From Cudoniella acicularis (lineage: Eukaryota > Ascomycota > Leotiomycetes > Helotiales > Helotiaceae): DNA of 17,803 bases. Positions 8,728 through 17,803 of the stretch are shown piece after piece; within the stretch, counting starts at the first letter, position 1; each line of letters starts with the position of its first letter. The position numbers were made by a program, and so were the translations under genes. The DNA is taken from the NCBI GenBank assembly GCA_013054445.1, contig JAAMPI010001209.1:1-17803 (forward strand). The letters are read 5' to 3'. Below the pieces are notes generated by a model. That model had not been told where the DNA came from, did no database searches, and saw only the letters and a list, made by a program, of their open reading frames with translations.

Positions 8728-9698
8728 TCACTTAGCAGCCCGCATGCGAATGAAATCGTTGAGGCAGACTTGACAAATCATCAGTGAGCAAAGGTGGCAT
8801 TTAAAGGCTATCATTCCTCGCTTCTGACCACATTCGCCGCACTTGAACTTCTTGCGTTGTTGTTCTTTCGACCAAAACTCGGCGTGAAGACAGGTTGATT
8901 GCTTTTCGGCATGTGTTGTAACGCCCAGGTCTGCCCAGAGTTGTTCTTGGAGTCGACGTTCTTCCTTTTCTTTCGCTTCCCTCGATTGGAGTTTCTGTTC
9001 TTCTTCGGCCTGCTTCGCAGCTTTCTTCACCTGCCTCTTGCGTTCTGCTTCCTCCTCTCTGGCTCTCTTTTCAGCACGAGCTTGCTTCCGGAAGGTTTCG
9101 TTGCGAGCCCATTCCGCCTCGCGCTCCCTCTCCATGGCTTCGAATTCGGCGTCGGTGCGCTCCCTGCTGAAGAACTCGAAGGGAAAGCCTCCAGGGCCGC
9201 CGGAGCCAAAGTTGAACCCACCACCTCTAGCACCGGCGAATCTTGCTCTCAGGAAGTCCTGAAATTCTTCTTCTTCGAGGTCGTCCTCGTCATCATATCC
9301 ATATTCATATTCATCGTCAGAGTCCCAATACGAGCGTCGTGATGAAGGGAAACCAGATGACGGCATGGTCGCCGAGCTCGAATTACGGGAATCATACTTT
9401 TGGCGACTAGCTGGATCTTTCAGAGTGGCGTATGCTGTATTGATCTGATTTGGGGCACCAAGAAGTTAGCAAAAAACTATGCAAGGCCTGTGACAGAGCA
9501 AACCGTGGAACGAGGAACAAGGAACAAGGAATAAGGACGCACCTCCTGAAATCTTGCCGTGGCATTTGGATCCTCAGGGTTTTTATCGGGATGATGAATG
9601 AGTGCAAGACGCCTGTAGGAAGCTGTGATGTCGGACGATGAGGCCTTCTCGTTGAGCTCCAATGCTGTGTAGCAGTTGAAGGTCGGCAGAGCGGGCAT
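8728..9698 (-). CDS. J-domain (DnaJ/Hsp40) cochaperone with C-terminal CxxC zinc-binding region
   Basis: Exons 9543-9698 and 8728-9444 (minus strand) join to 290 aa. The J domain occupies residues 7-70: helix II with YRRLALIHHPDKNP, the HPD motif at 36-38 that stimulates Hsp70 ATPase, then INTAYATLKDPASRQKYD. It lacks the DnaJ CxxCxGxG zinc fingers and C-terminal substrate domains, so it is a class C J-protein. Residues 91-116 are very acidic, 122-145 Gly/Phe-rich, and about 150-225 a highly charged Glu/Lys/Arg coiled-coil-like region. The tail has C254/C257, C268/C271 and C276/C279, a likely zinc site. No signal peptide or membrane segment, so cytosolic or nuclear. The 98-nt intron (9445-9542) begins GTGCGT and contains a 7-nt tandem repeat. 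Client and cellular role cannot be read from the sequence. Confidence 0.9.
9507..9534. repeat. Four-copy 7-nt tandem repeat inside the J-protein intron
   Basis: Plus-strand units are GGAACGA, GGAACAA, GGAACAA and GGAATAA, contiguous over 28 nt and differing by single transitions. They lie just inside the 5' end of the intron as transcribed, so they are not translated if the intron is removed. Confidence 0.75.
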
Positions 9699-10127
9699 TG
9701 TGCTTTATCCCAATGGTGGGGTCGCAGTTGCAGGTCGGCTGTCGCTAATCAGACGAGATAGCTCGGCCAGATTGAGATTGGGGAGATGTTGAGGCTTTGC
9801 ACCCGTTTTTTTCTGGATCCTGAGCATGAAGCGAAAGATGGCTCTCCAGAGGCCAAAATATAATTTTAGACATGGAGGTGGATTCCCTAAAGCAAACGCG
9901 TGAACGCGCATACGTGCAGACCCAGGTCTAACGCCAAACACGTGACCAGATTACTCAGCGCAGCTGAAGCTACCTGCCTAGGCACCTACCTATCTCATAG
10001 GCATTTCGCACTTTGACATCAGCATCTTCGCACTTTCATCTCCATTTTCCACTCGAAACCGAATCAGCGACCTCGTACTCACGGTTGGCTCGTGCTGTGG
10101 TACTCCTTTTCAAAATACGCTGCCTCG
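9699..10127. other. Upstream region of the J-protein gene
   Basis: No gene supported. It should contain the J-protein promoter and leader, since transcription runs leftwards from here. A 78-codon minus frame at 9705-9941 ends just upstream of the J-protein start, lacks motifs and is probably untranslated leader. A C/T-rich patch lies at 10010-10060 on the plus strand. Confidence 0.4.
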
Positions 10128-10460
10128 TTATCTGACCATTTCACGATGTTGAAATCTCGAATGGCTCAAATACCGCAAGAATGCGGCGAAAATCGAATCA
10201 TAGCTTTCGTCGACCCTCCAGCTTGTTGCCGCAGGTGTTATTATGCCTGAAAATTCCCAGAACTTGAAACCCCCCCTTCTCTCCTCGGTTTGAGTAATGG
10301 CGAAGCAATAGATATCAACGTCAACATCTTCGTCCACGCCAATAGCAGAATCGAGTCCCCGACGGTGAATATATCTCCACTTTCGGTGCCCGACAGGGTC
10401 AAGAAGACGGGTTTGCGACGCTGCATGCAATTCCTCTTTTCAACAACACTGTAAATTAAT
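10128..10460 (-). pseudogene. Possible BAH-like domain relic, frameshifted
   Basis: On the minus strand one frame reads KPVFLTLSGTESGDIFTVGDSILL. The neighbouring frame then reads VDEDVDVDIYCFAITQTEERRGGFKFWEF before a stop at 10128. Joined by a one-base shift near 10360, this resembles the start of a BAH (bromo-adjacent homology) domain, where a GDxFxVGDxVLL strand precedes an acidic loop and a strand such as YxIARIxxIEE. An acceptor-like TTTACAG lies just upstream, at about 10449-10455. There is no intact start, the shift has no intron to explain it, and the downstream half is unconvincing. It may be a gene fragment or chance; the domain name is a tentative recollection. Confidence 0.25.
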
Positions 10461-10956
10461 ACATTGTTGCATCAAGCACTCCCACGAGCTTACGCCGAAC
10501 AATAAGCTGAGCTCGATGAGTTAGGGCCGCGCAGCCGGGCTAAGACAAGCGATCCGTCTGGATGCGGATATATTTCACTTGGCTCTACTTTGAATCCGGA
10601 CTCAAAAAGAGTCTCCATATCTCTCGGGATGAACGGTTTACCGTGGTTATAGGCTGGCCTGGATTCGTTCTGCTTGCGGTCCCGGGACTATATATTGATC
10701 TGCATTCTCTAGAAAGCTCTAAGAGCTGCATTTCAGTACTCCAACCTGACATTTCTGCAAGCTACTGTCTTTCCAACGATATTTTGCGTCAATTTGCATC
10801 TTTGCAGACCCGAACGCTTGGGACTGGGCACGCTCCGCACATTTTCTGCAAACCACTTATTCCCATAAGAACGTCAATCTTCAAACGCCGCTGTCCTCCC
10901 CTTGTACGTCTACCGAGCTGCCGGTATCCAATCCTATCAAAATAAGTTGCCTTTCG

Positions 10957-11400
10957 ATGTTCTATCCTCCTACGCACTCTTACGAGTTGGATCATACTGT
11001 TTACAACAATGTTTGCATGGTGGGCATGAGTGTCAATTCGACGATTGAAACGGCTCTATCGAACTGCTGCACAACCAACAACCTTCCGATCACTATCAAT
11101 GAATGCTACTTGTATTGCAACATTACTTCCATCGCGGTTGAAATGACCCTTACCAACTGTTTTAAGAAATCTCTATTCGAACTCGACTTGAGTACCGATA
11201 CAGGCCTGGACGTCGATTGTGTTGGAGACATAAACACAAGTATCAACAAAGGAGACAACAAAACCTCAACAGCAAATTCCACAGTAGCCCCAACAACCTC
11301 ACCTTCACCAACCACTCTTCATGTCTCAAAAGCCTCGGCTAGAGGGTCGATTAGCACGCTGGCAGTGGTGGGAATGGTTTTATTGGGTCTTCTGCTTTAG
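10957..11400 (+). CDS. Cysteine-rich, Ser/Thr-rich, probable GPI-anchored secreted protein (5' end uncertain)
   Basis: 147 codons from ATG 10957 to TAG. Six Cys-containing sites form a compact module (NNVC, SNCC, NEC, LYC, TNC, VDC), followed by a Ser/Thr-rich linker (residues about 95-128) and a C-terminal hydrophobic stretch, LAVVGMVLLGLLL, ending at the last residue. Module, linker and terminal hydrophobic tail form the classic layout of fungal GPI-anchored surface proteins. N-glycosylation sequons include NST, NIT, NTS, NKT and NST. The expected signal peptide is missing at ATG 10957. The frame is open upstream to a TGA at 10747-10749, so a 5' exon is likely. MQFLFSTTL at 10426-10452, followed by GTAAAT, is a weak candidate for the first exon. 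Function unknown; a surface or effector-like role is only inference. Confidence 0.5.
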   Translation: MFYPPTHSYELDHTVYNNVCMVGMSVNSTIETALSNCCTTNNLPITINECYLYCNITSIAVEMTLTNCFKKSLFELDLSTDTGLDVDCVGDINTSINKGDNKTSTANSTVAPTTSPSPTTLHVSKASARGSISTLAVVGMVLLGLLL

Positions 11401-12900
11401 ACCTAGCAGCAAATCGTGCCCATGGATGGATGACTGGGCGGTCGAGAACGACAGAATCACGCAGAACTACATGGGGGATTAAGGGCCACAATTTAAATTT
11501 CCTTTGAATGTTCTCATTAATCAAATAATGTATCAGATGCGCAATGGTGGAAATTTCAGTAGCCGGTCTTCCCGTGGAGGTTTGTTTTATTTGGGAATTT
11601 TTATGTATTTTCCCTTTGGTTCCTTGACATTTTATATATAATCACCGCGCCCAAACTCATTTCAGTTCCCAACCCAACCCCGGAGTCGGGATAAATTAAT
11701 GACTGACGCACCATATCTGACCATTATTACCAATTTCCAACTCCTTATCGATTCTGATTTTGGAGCGAACTCATCTTCTGTCTTAGTGGTGTTGCATCAT
11801 TGGCAAAAGCGTCTTATCATACCAACAACACATCCCATATCATTTCCTTTATCTTGACGCATGTTTTTATCCATGTTTTACCCCGGGCGATTCCTGCCAG
11901 AGGCTCCCCAAAAGCTTGGGTCGTAAAAAGTCCTACTGTATGTGCCTCATACGGACATCGGGCATCGTATACTCTTATAGTATATGTGCACGAAGTCGAG
12001 AGCCAATACTACAGTCTATCTATTGCGTTGGGAGCAAACGTGATACGGTACTAGTACGTAAGACCCGTTTGCTGACCGAAACGTCACAAGTCTTCTGACC
12101 AACAGTGTTGGTTGTACACTGCAAGTTGCTAGTAAACATCTGAGCTAATTGGTTAGATTCTTAGCACAAGTGGATCGCCGAGAAGCCGTTTGTTGTACAA
12201 TCTGTTGTACAATTTGTACTTATCTTTCGCTGTCTGCCGATCAACTGCTTTCGTCATAAAATCCTTCAAAATGTTAAAGCACGACCACAATTCACTTTGT
12301 TAACACTGCACTTACATAAGTAGTAATGAACGAGAGAATTGCCTAAAACGTCAAGTTTATTTTACGAGCCCCAATTATATCCTGTGTTCGACTATTAATC
12401 TTCAGACGCGTTTCAATGGAGAAGGTGATGCATGAGTATAACAAGGATAATTCCGTGCCGCGTGGTAATACAGGGTATTATCCGCCGAGCTAACCAACCA
12501 CTTAAATCAACCAATTGGATTCTATCGGAAATCGTTGTCGCACTGATGTTACGGTGTACAGTACACCAACCCGAGGTTTGTCTCTTATCATATACCCGGA
12601 GATCTACATAGAGCTGTGACATCTCCAGCAATCGAATCAATCGATCCATGTTCTCGGCGGCTCTTCACAAAAAGCCTTGCATGTATGGAAGGCCTGCCTC
12701 TTTGATAGCCAAGCATTACGCATGCATGCATAGGGAAGGTGTCCCAACACTACGTATATTGCGCATATGCACAACCTTTCTCCCGGGCAGAGCAAGGAAG
12801 GCATGCTTTGTCCCCTCGGTGTTGCCTCCCAGATAAGTATCCAGCCATGCGGTGCAAGCTGCTTCTGTCCTTCACGTTTAACCATTAAGCAGCTATCACG
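11401..12900. other. Long intergenic region upstream of the OPT transporter; no gene seen
   Basis: Open frames at 11800-12098, 12413-12649 and 12637-12885 overlap each other on both strands and carry no recognisable features. TTTATATATAA at 11630-11640 is TATA-like but lies 1.2 kb from the OPT start. The region includes the 12-nt direct repeat (12191-12214), a 13-nt dyad CCAACAGTGTTGG (12099-12111) and GCATGCATGCAT at 12721-12732. It probably holds the transporter promoter. Confidence 0.4.
12191..12214. repeat. Two-copy 12-nt direct repeat
   Basis: TGTTGTACAATC is followed directly by TGTTGTACAATT and then a partial third start, TGTAC. Each unit contains the palindrome TTGTACAA. It lies about 700 bp upstream of the OPT start. 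Whether it is a protein-binding site is unknown. Confidence 0.5.
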
Positions 12901-15645
12901 ATGACTCCCGGTTTGTGGAAGAGATTCAAATCTTCAGGCGAGCACCCCGTCGAGACAGCAGACTCAGGCGTTGCATCGAGCGTTGACGAGTGAGACATCC
13001 CTCCATCCCTTGCTCCTGGAAATTTGTTAACCCAAGTCGTGTTCAGTCCTGTCACGGCCGCTGTCGCTCAGAAAGAGCTCGAAGCTTTCCAGGCGGAGCA
13101 CAAAGGGGATCCCAACATCCCTGAAGAGAGTATTACTGCTGCTCAAGAAGTTCTCAAGGAGCGTGACGTTGAAAAAACAGTGGCAGTTGAAGTAAACCTC
13201 CTCGAGGATGACTCGCCGTACTCTGAAGTTCGCGCAGCCGTCAGGAATTACGATGAAGAGGCTCCGGCGAACACCGTGCGTGCGTGGGTCATTGGGATGC
13301 TCTGGACGACCATTGGAAGCGCCATCAACATGCTGTTCTCTCTTCGAAATCCCTCCATATCACTCATCCCGGTTGTTACTTTGTTGCTTTCATACCCATT
13401 TGGGGTAGGTTGGTCATATGGTATGTTTGTGTCTAGATTCATTGAAGCTTATCGAACTAATAATATAAAGTCATGCCTAAACACAAATTCAAGACCTTCG
13501 GTTATACTTGGTCGCTCAATCCCGGGCCATTCAATATGAAGGAGCACACTCTTATTGTTATCATGTCCAATGCCTCGTTCGGAGGCACTTTTGCATATTC
13601 GCTAGATGTGCTTCTAGCTCAGCAAGTCTATTACAAACAAAGCTTCGGCTGGGGGTATCAATTACTTCTCACTATCACATGTCAAATGCTTGGACTTGGT
13701 CTCGCTGGAATGACACGAAGATGGCTTGTTGAGCCCGCGTCAATGATCTGGCCATCGAATTTGATTACGACGACCATGTTTGAGACGATTCATACGCGAA
13801 AAACTCCCGAGGGCCTTCAACTTAGTGGTTGGAAGATAGGACGCTACCGATGGTTCCTCGTTGTTATGTGCGGTATCTTCGTATGGGAATGGTTTCCCCT
13901 CTGTAAGTTAATAGGGCTTTTGTTCTTATACTTCCCCATCTCACCTTGTTTTATCATTTCTCCTGAACCCTTCCTGAACCTTTCTTAATCCAGCGAGATT
14001 TATCCCGAGACTTTCCTAAAGAGGCAAAAACTAACTCCCCCGTGTCCTAGGGATTGCGCCTTTACTCGCGACTTTCACATTCGTCTCCTGGGCTGCCCCA
14101 AACAACATCGTGGTCAATCAGATTTTTGGTGGCCAAACAGGCCTTGGATTGATACCTATTTCACTTGACTGGAGTACTATTACAGCCTTCATATATTCTC
14201 CCCTCATCTACCCTTTCCACGCCATTGCCAATACGCTGATTGGTCTCGTAATATTTGCTATTATCACCTCTATTGGAATTCATTATACAGGTGCTTTTTT
14301 ATTCGGAATTTCTTCCCATGTCCACAGGTGGTTCTTTCGATAACACCGGGGCAGTATATAACGTATCGAAGATCTTAACGCCAGAATTTACTCTAGACCC
14401 ACAGAAATACGCGGAATATTCTCCCCTCTTCCTCTCTACAACATTTGCCATAGGATACGGCCTCTCTTTCGCATCGATGACAGCAGTGGTTGTTCACACA
14501 TATCTCTACCATGGCAAGGAAATCATGCAGAAGCTGAAAGCCACCCGTCACGATGGTGCGGACATTCATCAGCGTCTTATGCAAAAATACGTCCAGGCTC
14601 CCATCTGGTGGTAAGTTTACCCATTGAAACCCACGAAACACGTTTAAGTTTCTGACCCAGAGGAAATTTCTGACTTTCCTTAAGGTACGCTCTTAGCTCA
14701 CTGATTATGTTCGCAATCGGGCTCGTGACATGTTTGTACTGGGAAACACATTTGACTTGGTGGGCATTCATAATTGCTCTCCTCGTTGCGACATTCTTCT
14801 ACCTCCCTATTGGAATTGTCAAAGCAACTACGAATGTTTCAATCGGCTTGAATGTCATTTCCGAGTTCTTCATCGGGTATATGCAACCTGGGCGTCCATT
14901 AGCAATGATGATGTTCAAGATGTATGGTTACATTACCGCCAGCCAAGGCCTCTACTTCAGTCAAGACATCAAACTCGCACACTACATGAAAGTCCCGCAG
15001 CGCGTTACATTCTGGGCCCAACTTGTCGCCACCCTCTGGTCCTGCTTCGTCCAAGTTGCCGTCATGAACTGGGCCTTGGGTTCTATCAGCGATATTTGTA
15101 GTCCGGATCAACCAAACAATTATACATGCCCAAATGCCCATGTATTCTTCACCGCATCAATCATCTGGGGTGTCATCGGTCCTGCACGCATCTTCGGACC
15201 AGGTGGCCTCTACTACCCTATGTCTTTCTTCTTCATCCTCGGCGCAGGTCTCCCCGTCATCTGCTGGCTCGCCGCAAAGAAATGGCCCAAGTCATACATG
15301 CGATACATTAACACACCCGTCATCTTCGGCGGCACAGGGTACATCCCCCCCGCCACAGTTCTCATCTACGCCTCCTGGGGCTTCGTCGGCACCATGTTCA
15401 ACAAAGTCATCAAAGGCCGTCACCCCGGCTGGTGGACAGAGTTCAACTACATTACTTCTGCGGCTTTGGATAGCGGGACGATTATTTGTGTCTTGTTGAT
15501 TTTCTTTGCGTTGCAGCTGCCGAATATTACACCGCCACAGTGGTGGGGTGGCTTTGGTGGCGCGTTCATGCAGAATGCGGATTGGAATGCCACGCCGCAA
15601 ACGATATTGACGAATGGGACGTTTGGGCCGACGAGCTGGAAGTGA
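12901..15645 (+). CDS. OPT-family oligopeptide transporter, 5 exons, with a +1 frameshift in exon 4
   Basis: Exons 12901-12989, 13047-13420, 13471-13902, 14051-14610 and 14685-15645 would encode about 804 aa, a normal length for fungal OPT transporters (proton-coupled uptake of small peptides, glutathione or metal-peptide complexes, in the plasma or vacuolar membrane). After a hydrophilic N-terminus of about 95 residues come many hydrophobic segments and the family motifs: NPGPFNMKEH (from residue 171), FPLWIAPLL, QIFGGQTGLG, YSEFLPMS, YVQAPIWWY, MQPGRPLAMMMFKMYGYI, DIKLAHYMKVPQR, IIWGVIGPARIFG, NTPVIFGGTGYIPPAT, SAALDSG and the terminal TFGPTSW. Exons 1-3 and the 4/5 junction are in phase only if one base is removed from the six-T run 14295-14300. 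As written, the frame stops at 14341-14343 after about 395 residues. It could be a sequencing error, a recent null allele or RNA-level correction. Introns are 57, 50, 148 and 74 nt. It is convergent with the monooxygenase gene. Confidence 0.88.
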
Positions 15646-16027
15646 GTCTTTACTGCTTGATCAGCAGTTGGTGGGTTAGGGGCTGTGTTGTGTTGAGAGG
15701 GAGGAGATGGGGTTTCTTGTATTTAATGTGAGATTCATGTCTAGTTGCTGTGTCTTATTTGAGAGAAGAGCATATGAGACATGCACGGAGCTGGTCGCAC
15801 ACAGCTAAGCTTGAATTGAAATGGAGTTTAACCATGCTAAGTGCCTGCCATCATAAGCTCTTAGATCTGGTGAAGTTTTGCAGTTTCTGTTTGTGTACAG
15901 GATAGTTTCTCGAAACGATAGTCAGAGCCTAAGAACTGGTGAAAGTTCAGACTCGTATACGCTTCCAGTCCTTCTGGACCAAAAGTGAGACAAGTATATG
16001 CATAGTAATTTATATATACCAAGCACT
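15646..16027. other. Convergent 3' intergenic spacer
   Basis: 382 nt between the stop of the OPT gene (plus) and the stop of the monooxygenase gene (minus). No gene. It should hold both transcript 3' ends. The frame at 15486-15731 is only a shadow of OPT exon 5 running into the spacer. Confidence 0.6.
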
Positions 16028-17739
16028 CTAAACGCGAACAAACGGATCATCAAAATACCACACAGGATCACCATCAACACTAAGCTCCGTCATCGTATAC
16101 CCATTCCCCATAAACCGCCACCTATTCCCACTATCCCTATACTCAATCTCATAATCCTCATACCTCACCTCCTTCAACATCTCAAAATAATGCAAGCGGC
16201 TCCCAGGATAGATAGCCGTTACCGGACCATGCTTCTTCCCCATTTTAAACCAGGAATTGCACGCCGATGACCAGACTAACCGTTTCATTAACTCATGGGT
16301 ATGGGCGAAAAGTTCTTCTGTTGCGGAGGCTTTGGGGGAGAAGGATTTGATGTTTTCTTTTTGGAGTTTGTTTGTCATGAGGAAGAGGTAGCGGGTGTGC
16401 CATTCGAGGATGGGGAGGAGGGAGCTGTGGCTTGCGGGGCCGTTGGGGCCGATGAATACTTTGTCATCAGGTTAACATCATATAAAAATTGAGATCAGAG
16501 CTAGTTGCAGGGCTTACAAAAGAGATTTGGAAAGTTCGGAACAGTTATGCTCAAGTATGCTTTTGGGAGATCTCCGAATTGCTGTTTGAGATTGGAGTTA
16601 TTCCGTCCAATAACTTCGAAATTCGGGGTGAAGGACACGTCGAACCCTGTTGCGCAGATAACTACATCTACGATGTGCTCGGTGCCTGACTCGTCGACTA
16701 CGCCGTTTTTGGTAAATCGGACGACGGACTTGGGAACTACTTGCACATTATCTTTTGTCAGGGATTGCAGGTATCCGGATCCGGGGGTCATCCGGCGACA
16801 TCCTAGGTTGAATGATGGGATAAGCGTTTTGGTTAGTATTGGGTCATTGGAGAGTTGCTCAGTCATTAGATCGCTGATGAGCTCTCGGGAGTTCTTCTGA
16901 TCTCGGCTGTTTCGATGCATCTGAGAAAATTCAGTCACAGAACGATTTCTCATATGAATTGAACTTAGACTTGCGAGTGTGAAGCGCTTGTTGAGTTCTC
17001 CCTCCACTTCACGGCTGTATTTTGCAAGAGCAGCGGGGTCTTTTTGAAATTCCTCGATTTGTTCTTTTGGATCTGCATCTTCTATCAGAAGGTTGTTCCT
17101 TCAAGGACCGGGGAATAGCACAACACACATTCAAAATTCGTGCCCCCGGGGCCGGCATACTTTGCTCCAAACCCAGTCGTGATCCAAACAGGCGATCGCA
17201 AAAAGGGTATGAGTTTCCCGACAACTAAGACCACTAGTAAATTGTTGAAATTTCCATAACAGAGAATATGAAATACCGGGTTGAATCTGAGGAATGATTT
17301 GAACAGCTGAAGAGCCACCTCCAATTACCGCGACGGTCTTTCCGGTCAAATCATAAGAGCTATCCCACGCAGCGCTATGCATGAGTTTTCCGGTGTATTC
17401 ATCGATCCCCGGAATATCAGGATATTTGTAAGTGCTATTTCAGAATTTAAGCATTTCAACAATAACTGTATGAAGTAGAGCGAACCAACTTACTTCAAGA
17501 TTCCAGATGCATTTACAAGGATTTCGCACAGATCTTCAAACTGCGATCCATCTTCGGCAGTCAAAATTAGTCTCCAGACCCCGGCATCTTCGTTCCATAT
17601 GGCAGACTTGACTTTCGTGTTGAATTTAATGTACTTTTCCAAGTTGTATTTTGTTGCTACGTGCTTGAAGTACCTCCATATTTCTTCTGAAGAAGAATAG
17701 AAGTGACTCCAATTCGGATTTTTCTCCCATGTGAACTGA
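16028..17739 (-). CDS. Flavin-dependent Baeyer-Villiger-type monooxygenase, 3' part (N-terminus beyond the window)
   Basis: Minus-strand exons 17494-17739 (partial), 17277-17434, 17129-17224, 16975-17078, 16518-16920 and 16028-16458 keep phase throughout and give about 478 residues. The enzyme should use FAD and NADPH to insert oxygen into a ketone or oxidise a related substrate, which is unknown. Visible: QFTWEKNPNW, SSEEIWRYF and LVNASGILN. The type I BVMO fingerprint is YTGKLMHSAAWD (F/Y-x-G-x3-H-x3-W). The NADPH Rossmann motif is VIGGGSSAVQ. Also present are RSPVWITTGFG, GCRRMTPGSGYL, ICATGFD, IGPNGPASHSS and LEWHTRYL. Missing at the left end of the protein are the FAD motif (GxGxxG), GGTW and the DVPSH segment, which must lie right of the edge. 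Introns are 50-59 nt; the one at 16921-16974 is GC-AG. An ATG at 17765 is not a plausible start because it lies in the preceding intron. Confidence 0.88.
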
Positions 17740-17803
17740 CTACCGCGCATTAATCTCAGCTCCATTCATTCAACCCCCCTTTCAAATACACAAACTCTTT
17801 TTA
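17740..17803 (-). other. Part of an intron of the monooxygenase gene, running off the right edge
   Basis: On the minus strand this ends GCGCGGTAG, followed by TCAG and then TTCACATGG (FTW of the next exon). The acceptor is TAG at 17740-17742 or CAG at 17736-17738. The frame here has none of the expected FAD-domain sequence. Confidence 0.5.

Noticed and set aside
8899..9342. Plus-strand frame inside the J-protein gene
   Set aside because: Phe/Leu-rich mirror of the Glu/Lys/Arg-rich coding strand, which is a typical shadow.
12637..12885. Overlapping plus and minus frames just upstream of the OPT gene
   Set aside because: Neither shows motifs, and they overlap on opposite strands in what should be promoter DNA.
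17490..17765. ATG 17765 as start of a short monooxygenase
   Set aside because: The residues before FTWEKNP do not fit the family, the FAD-binding domain would be absent, and an acceptor lies at 17736-17742. The gene continues beyond the window.
1..17803. CRISPR array, phage, integron or other prokaryotic defence system
   Set aside because: No regular spaced repeats or bacterial operons; spliced genes show that this is fungal nuclear DNA.

Overview
The window looks like nuclear DNA of a filamentous ascomycete. The genes are interrupted by short introns (50-148 nt) with GT..AG ends and CTAAC/CTGAC-type branch sites. The recognisable proteins are typical of Pezizomycotina, intergenic DNA is long and partly very AT-rich, and repeats and gene relics carry transition-type decay that resembles RIP (repeat-induced point mutation). 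The feel is of Leotiomycetes, but the sequence alone does not fix the class.

Layout, left to right. 1-1760: degenerate short direct repeats, an AT-rich tract, and unassigned DNA holding a 20-nt poly-A run and a 76-nt tRNA-like relic. 1761-2461 (+): histidine phosphatase / phosphoglycerate-mutase-like gene, 3 exons. 3229-4344 (+): D-isomer 2-hydroxyacid dehydrogenase, 3 exons. 4345-6828: about 2.5 kb without a recognisable gene, holding a 406-bp fold-back (MITE-like) element at 5508-5913. 6829-7014 (+): small Pro/Asn/Gln-rich protein. 7236-7689 (+): decayed C-terminal part of a glycosyl-hydrolase-like gene. 7690-8727: mostly blank, with one coding-looking fragment. 8728-9698 (-): J-domain protein with a C-terminal CxxC zinc-binding region. 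10128-10460 (-): possible frameshifted BAH-like relic. 10957-11400 (+): 3' part of a cysteine-rich, Ser/Thr-rich, probably GPI-anchored secreted protein. 11401-12900: no gene seen. 12901-15645 (+): OPT-family oligopeptide transporter, 5 exons, with a one-base frameshift in exon 4. 16028-17739 (-): 3' exons of a flavin-dependent Baeyer-Villiger-type monooxygenase whose N-terminus lies beyond the right edge.

I see no dedicated gene cluster or defence system. The genes are metabolic or housekeeping types: two soluble enzymes in tandem, a cochaperone, a secreted surface protein, and a peptide/siderophore-type transporter tail-to-tail with a monooxygenase. The transporter-monooxygenase pair could reflect uptake plus oxidative processing, but that is only inference from adjacency. 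The most interesting points are the homopolymer frameshift in the otherwise well conserved OPT gene, a GC-AG intron in the monooxygenase, stop-free in-frame introns in the phosphatase and monooxygenase, the multi-hairpin fold-back element, and the RIP-like decay of the glycosyl hydrolase relic.
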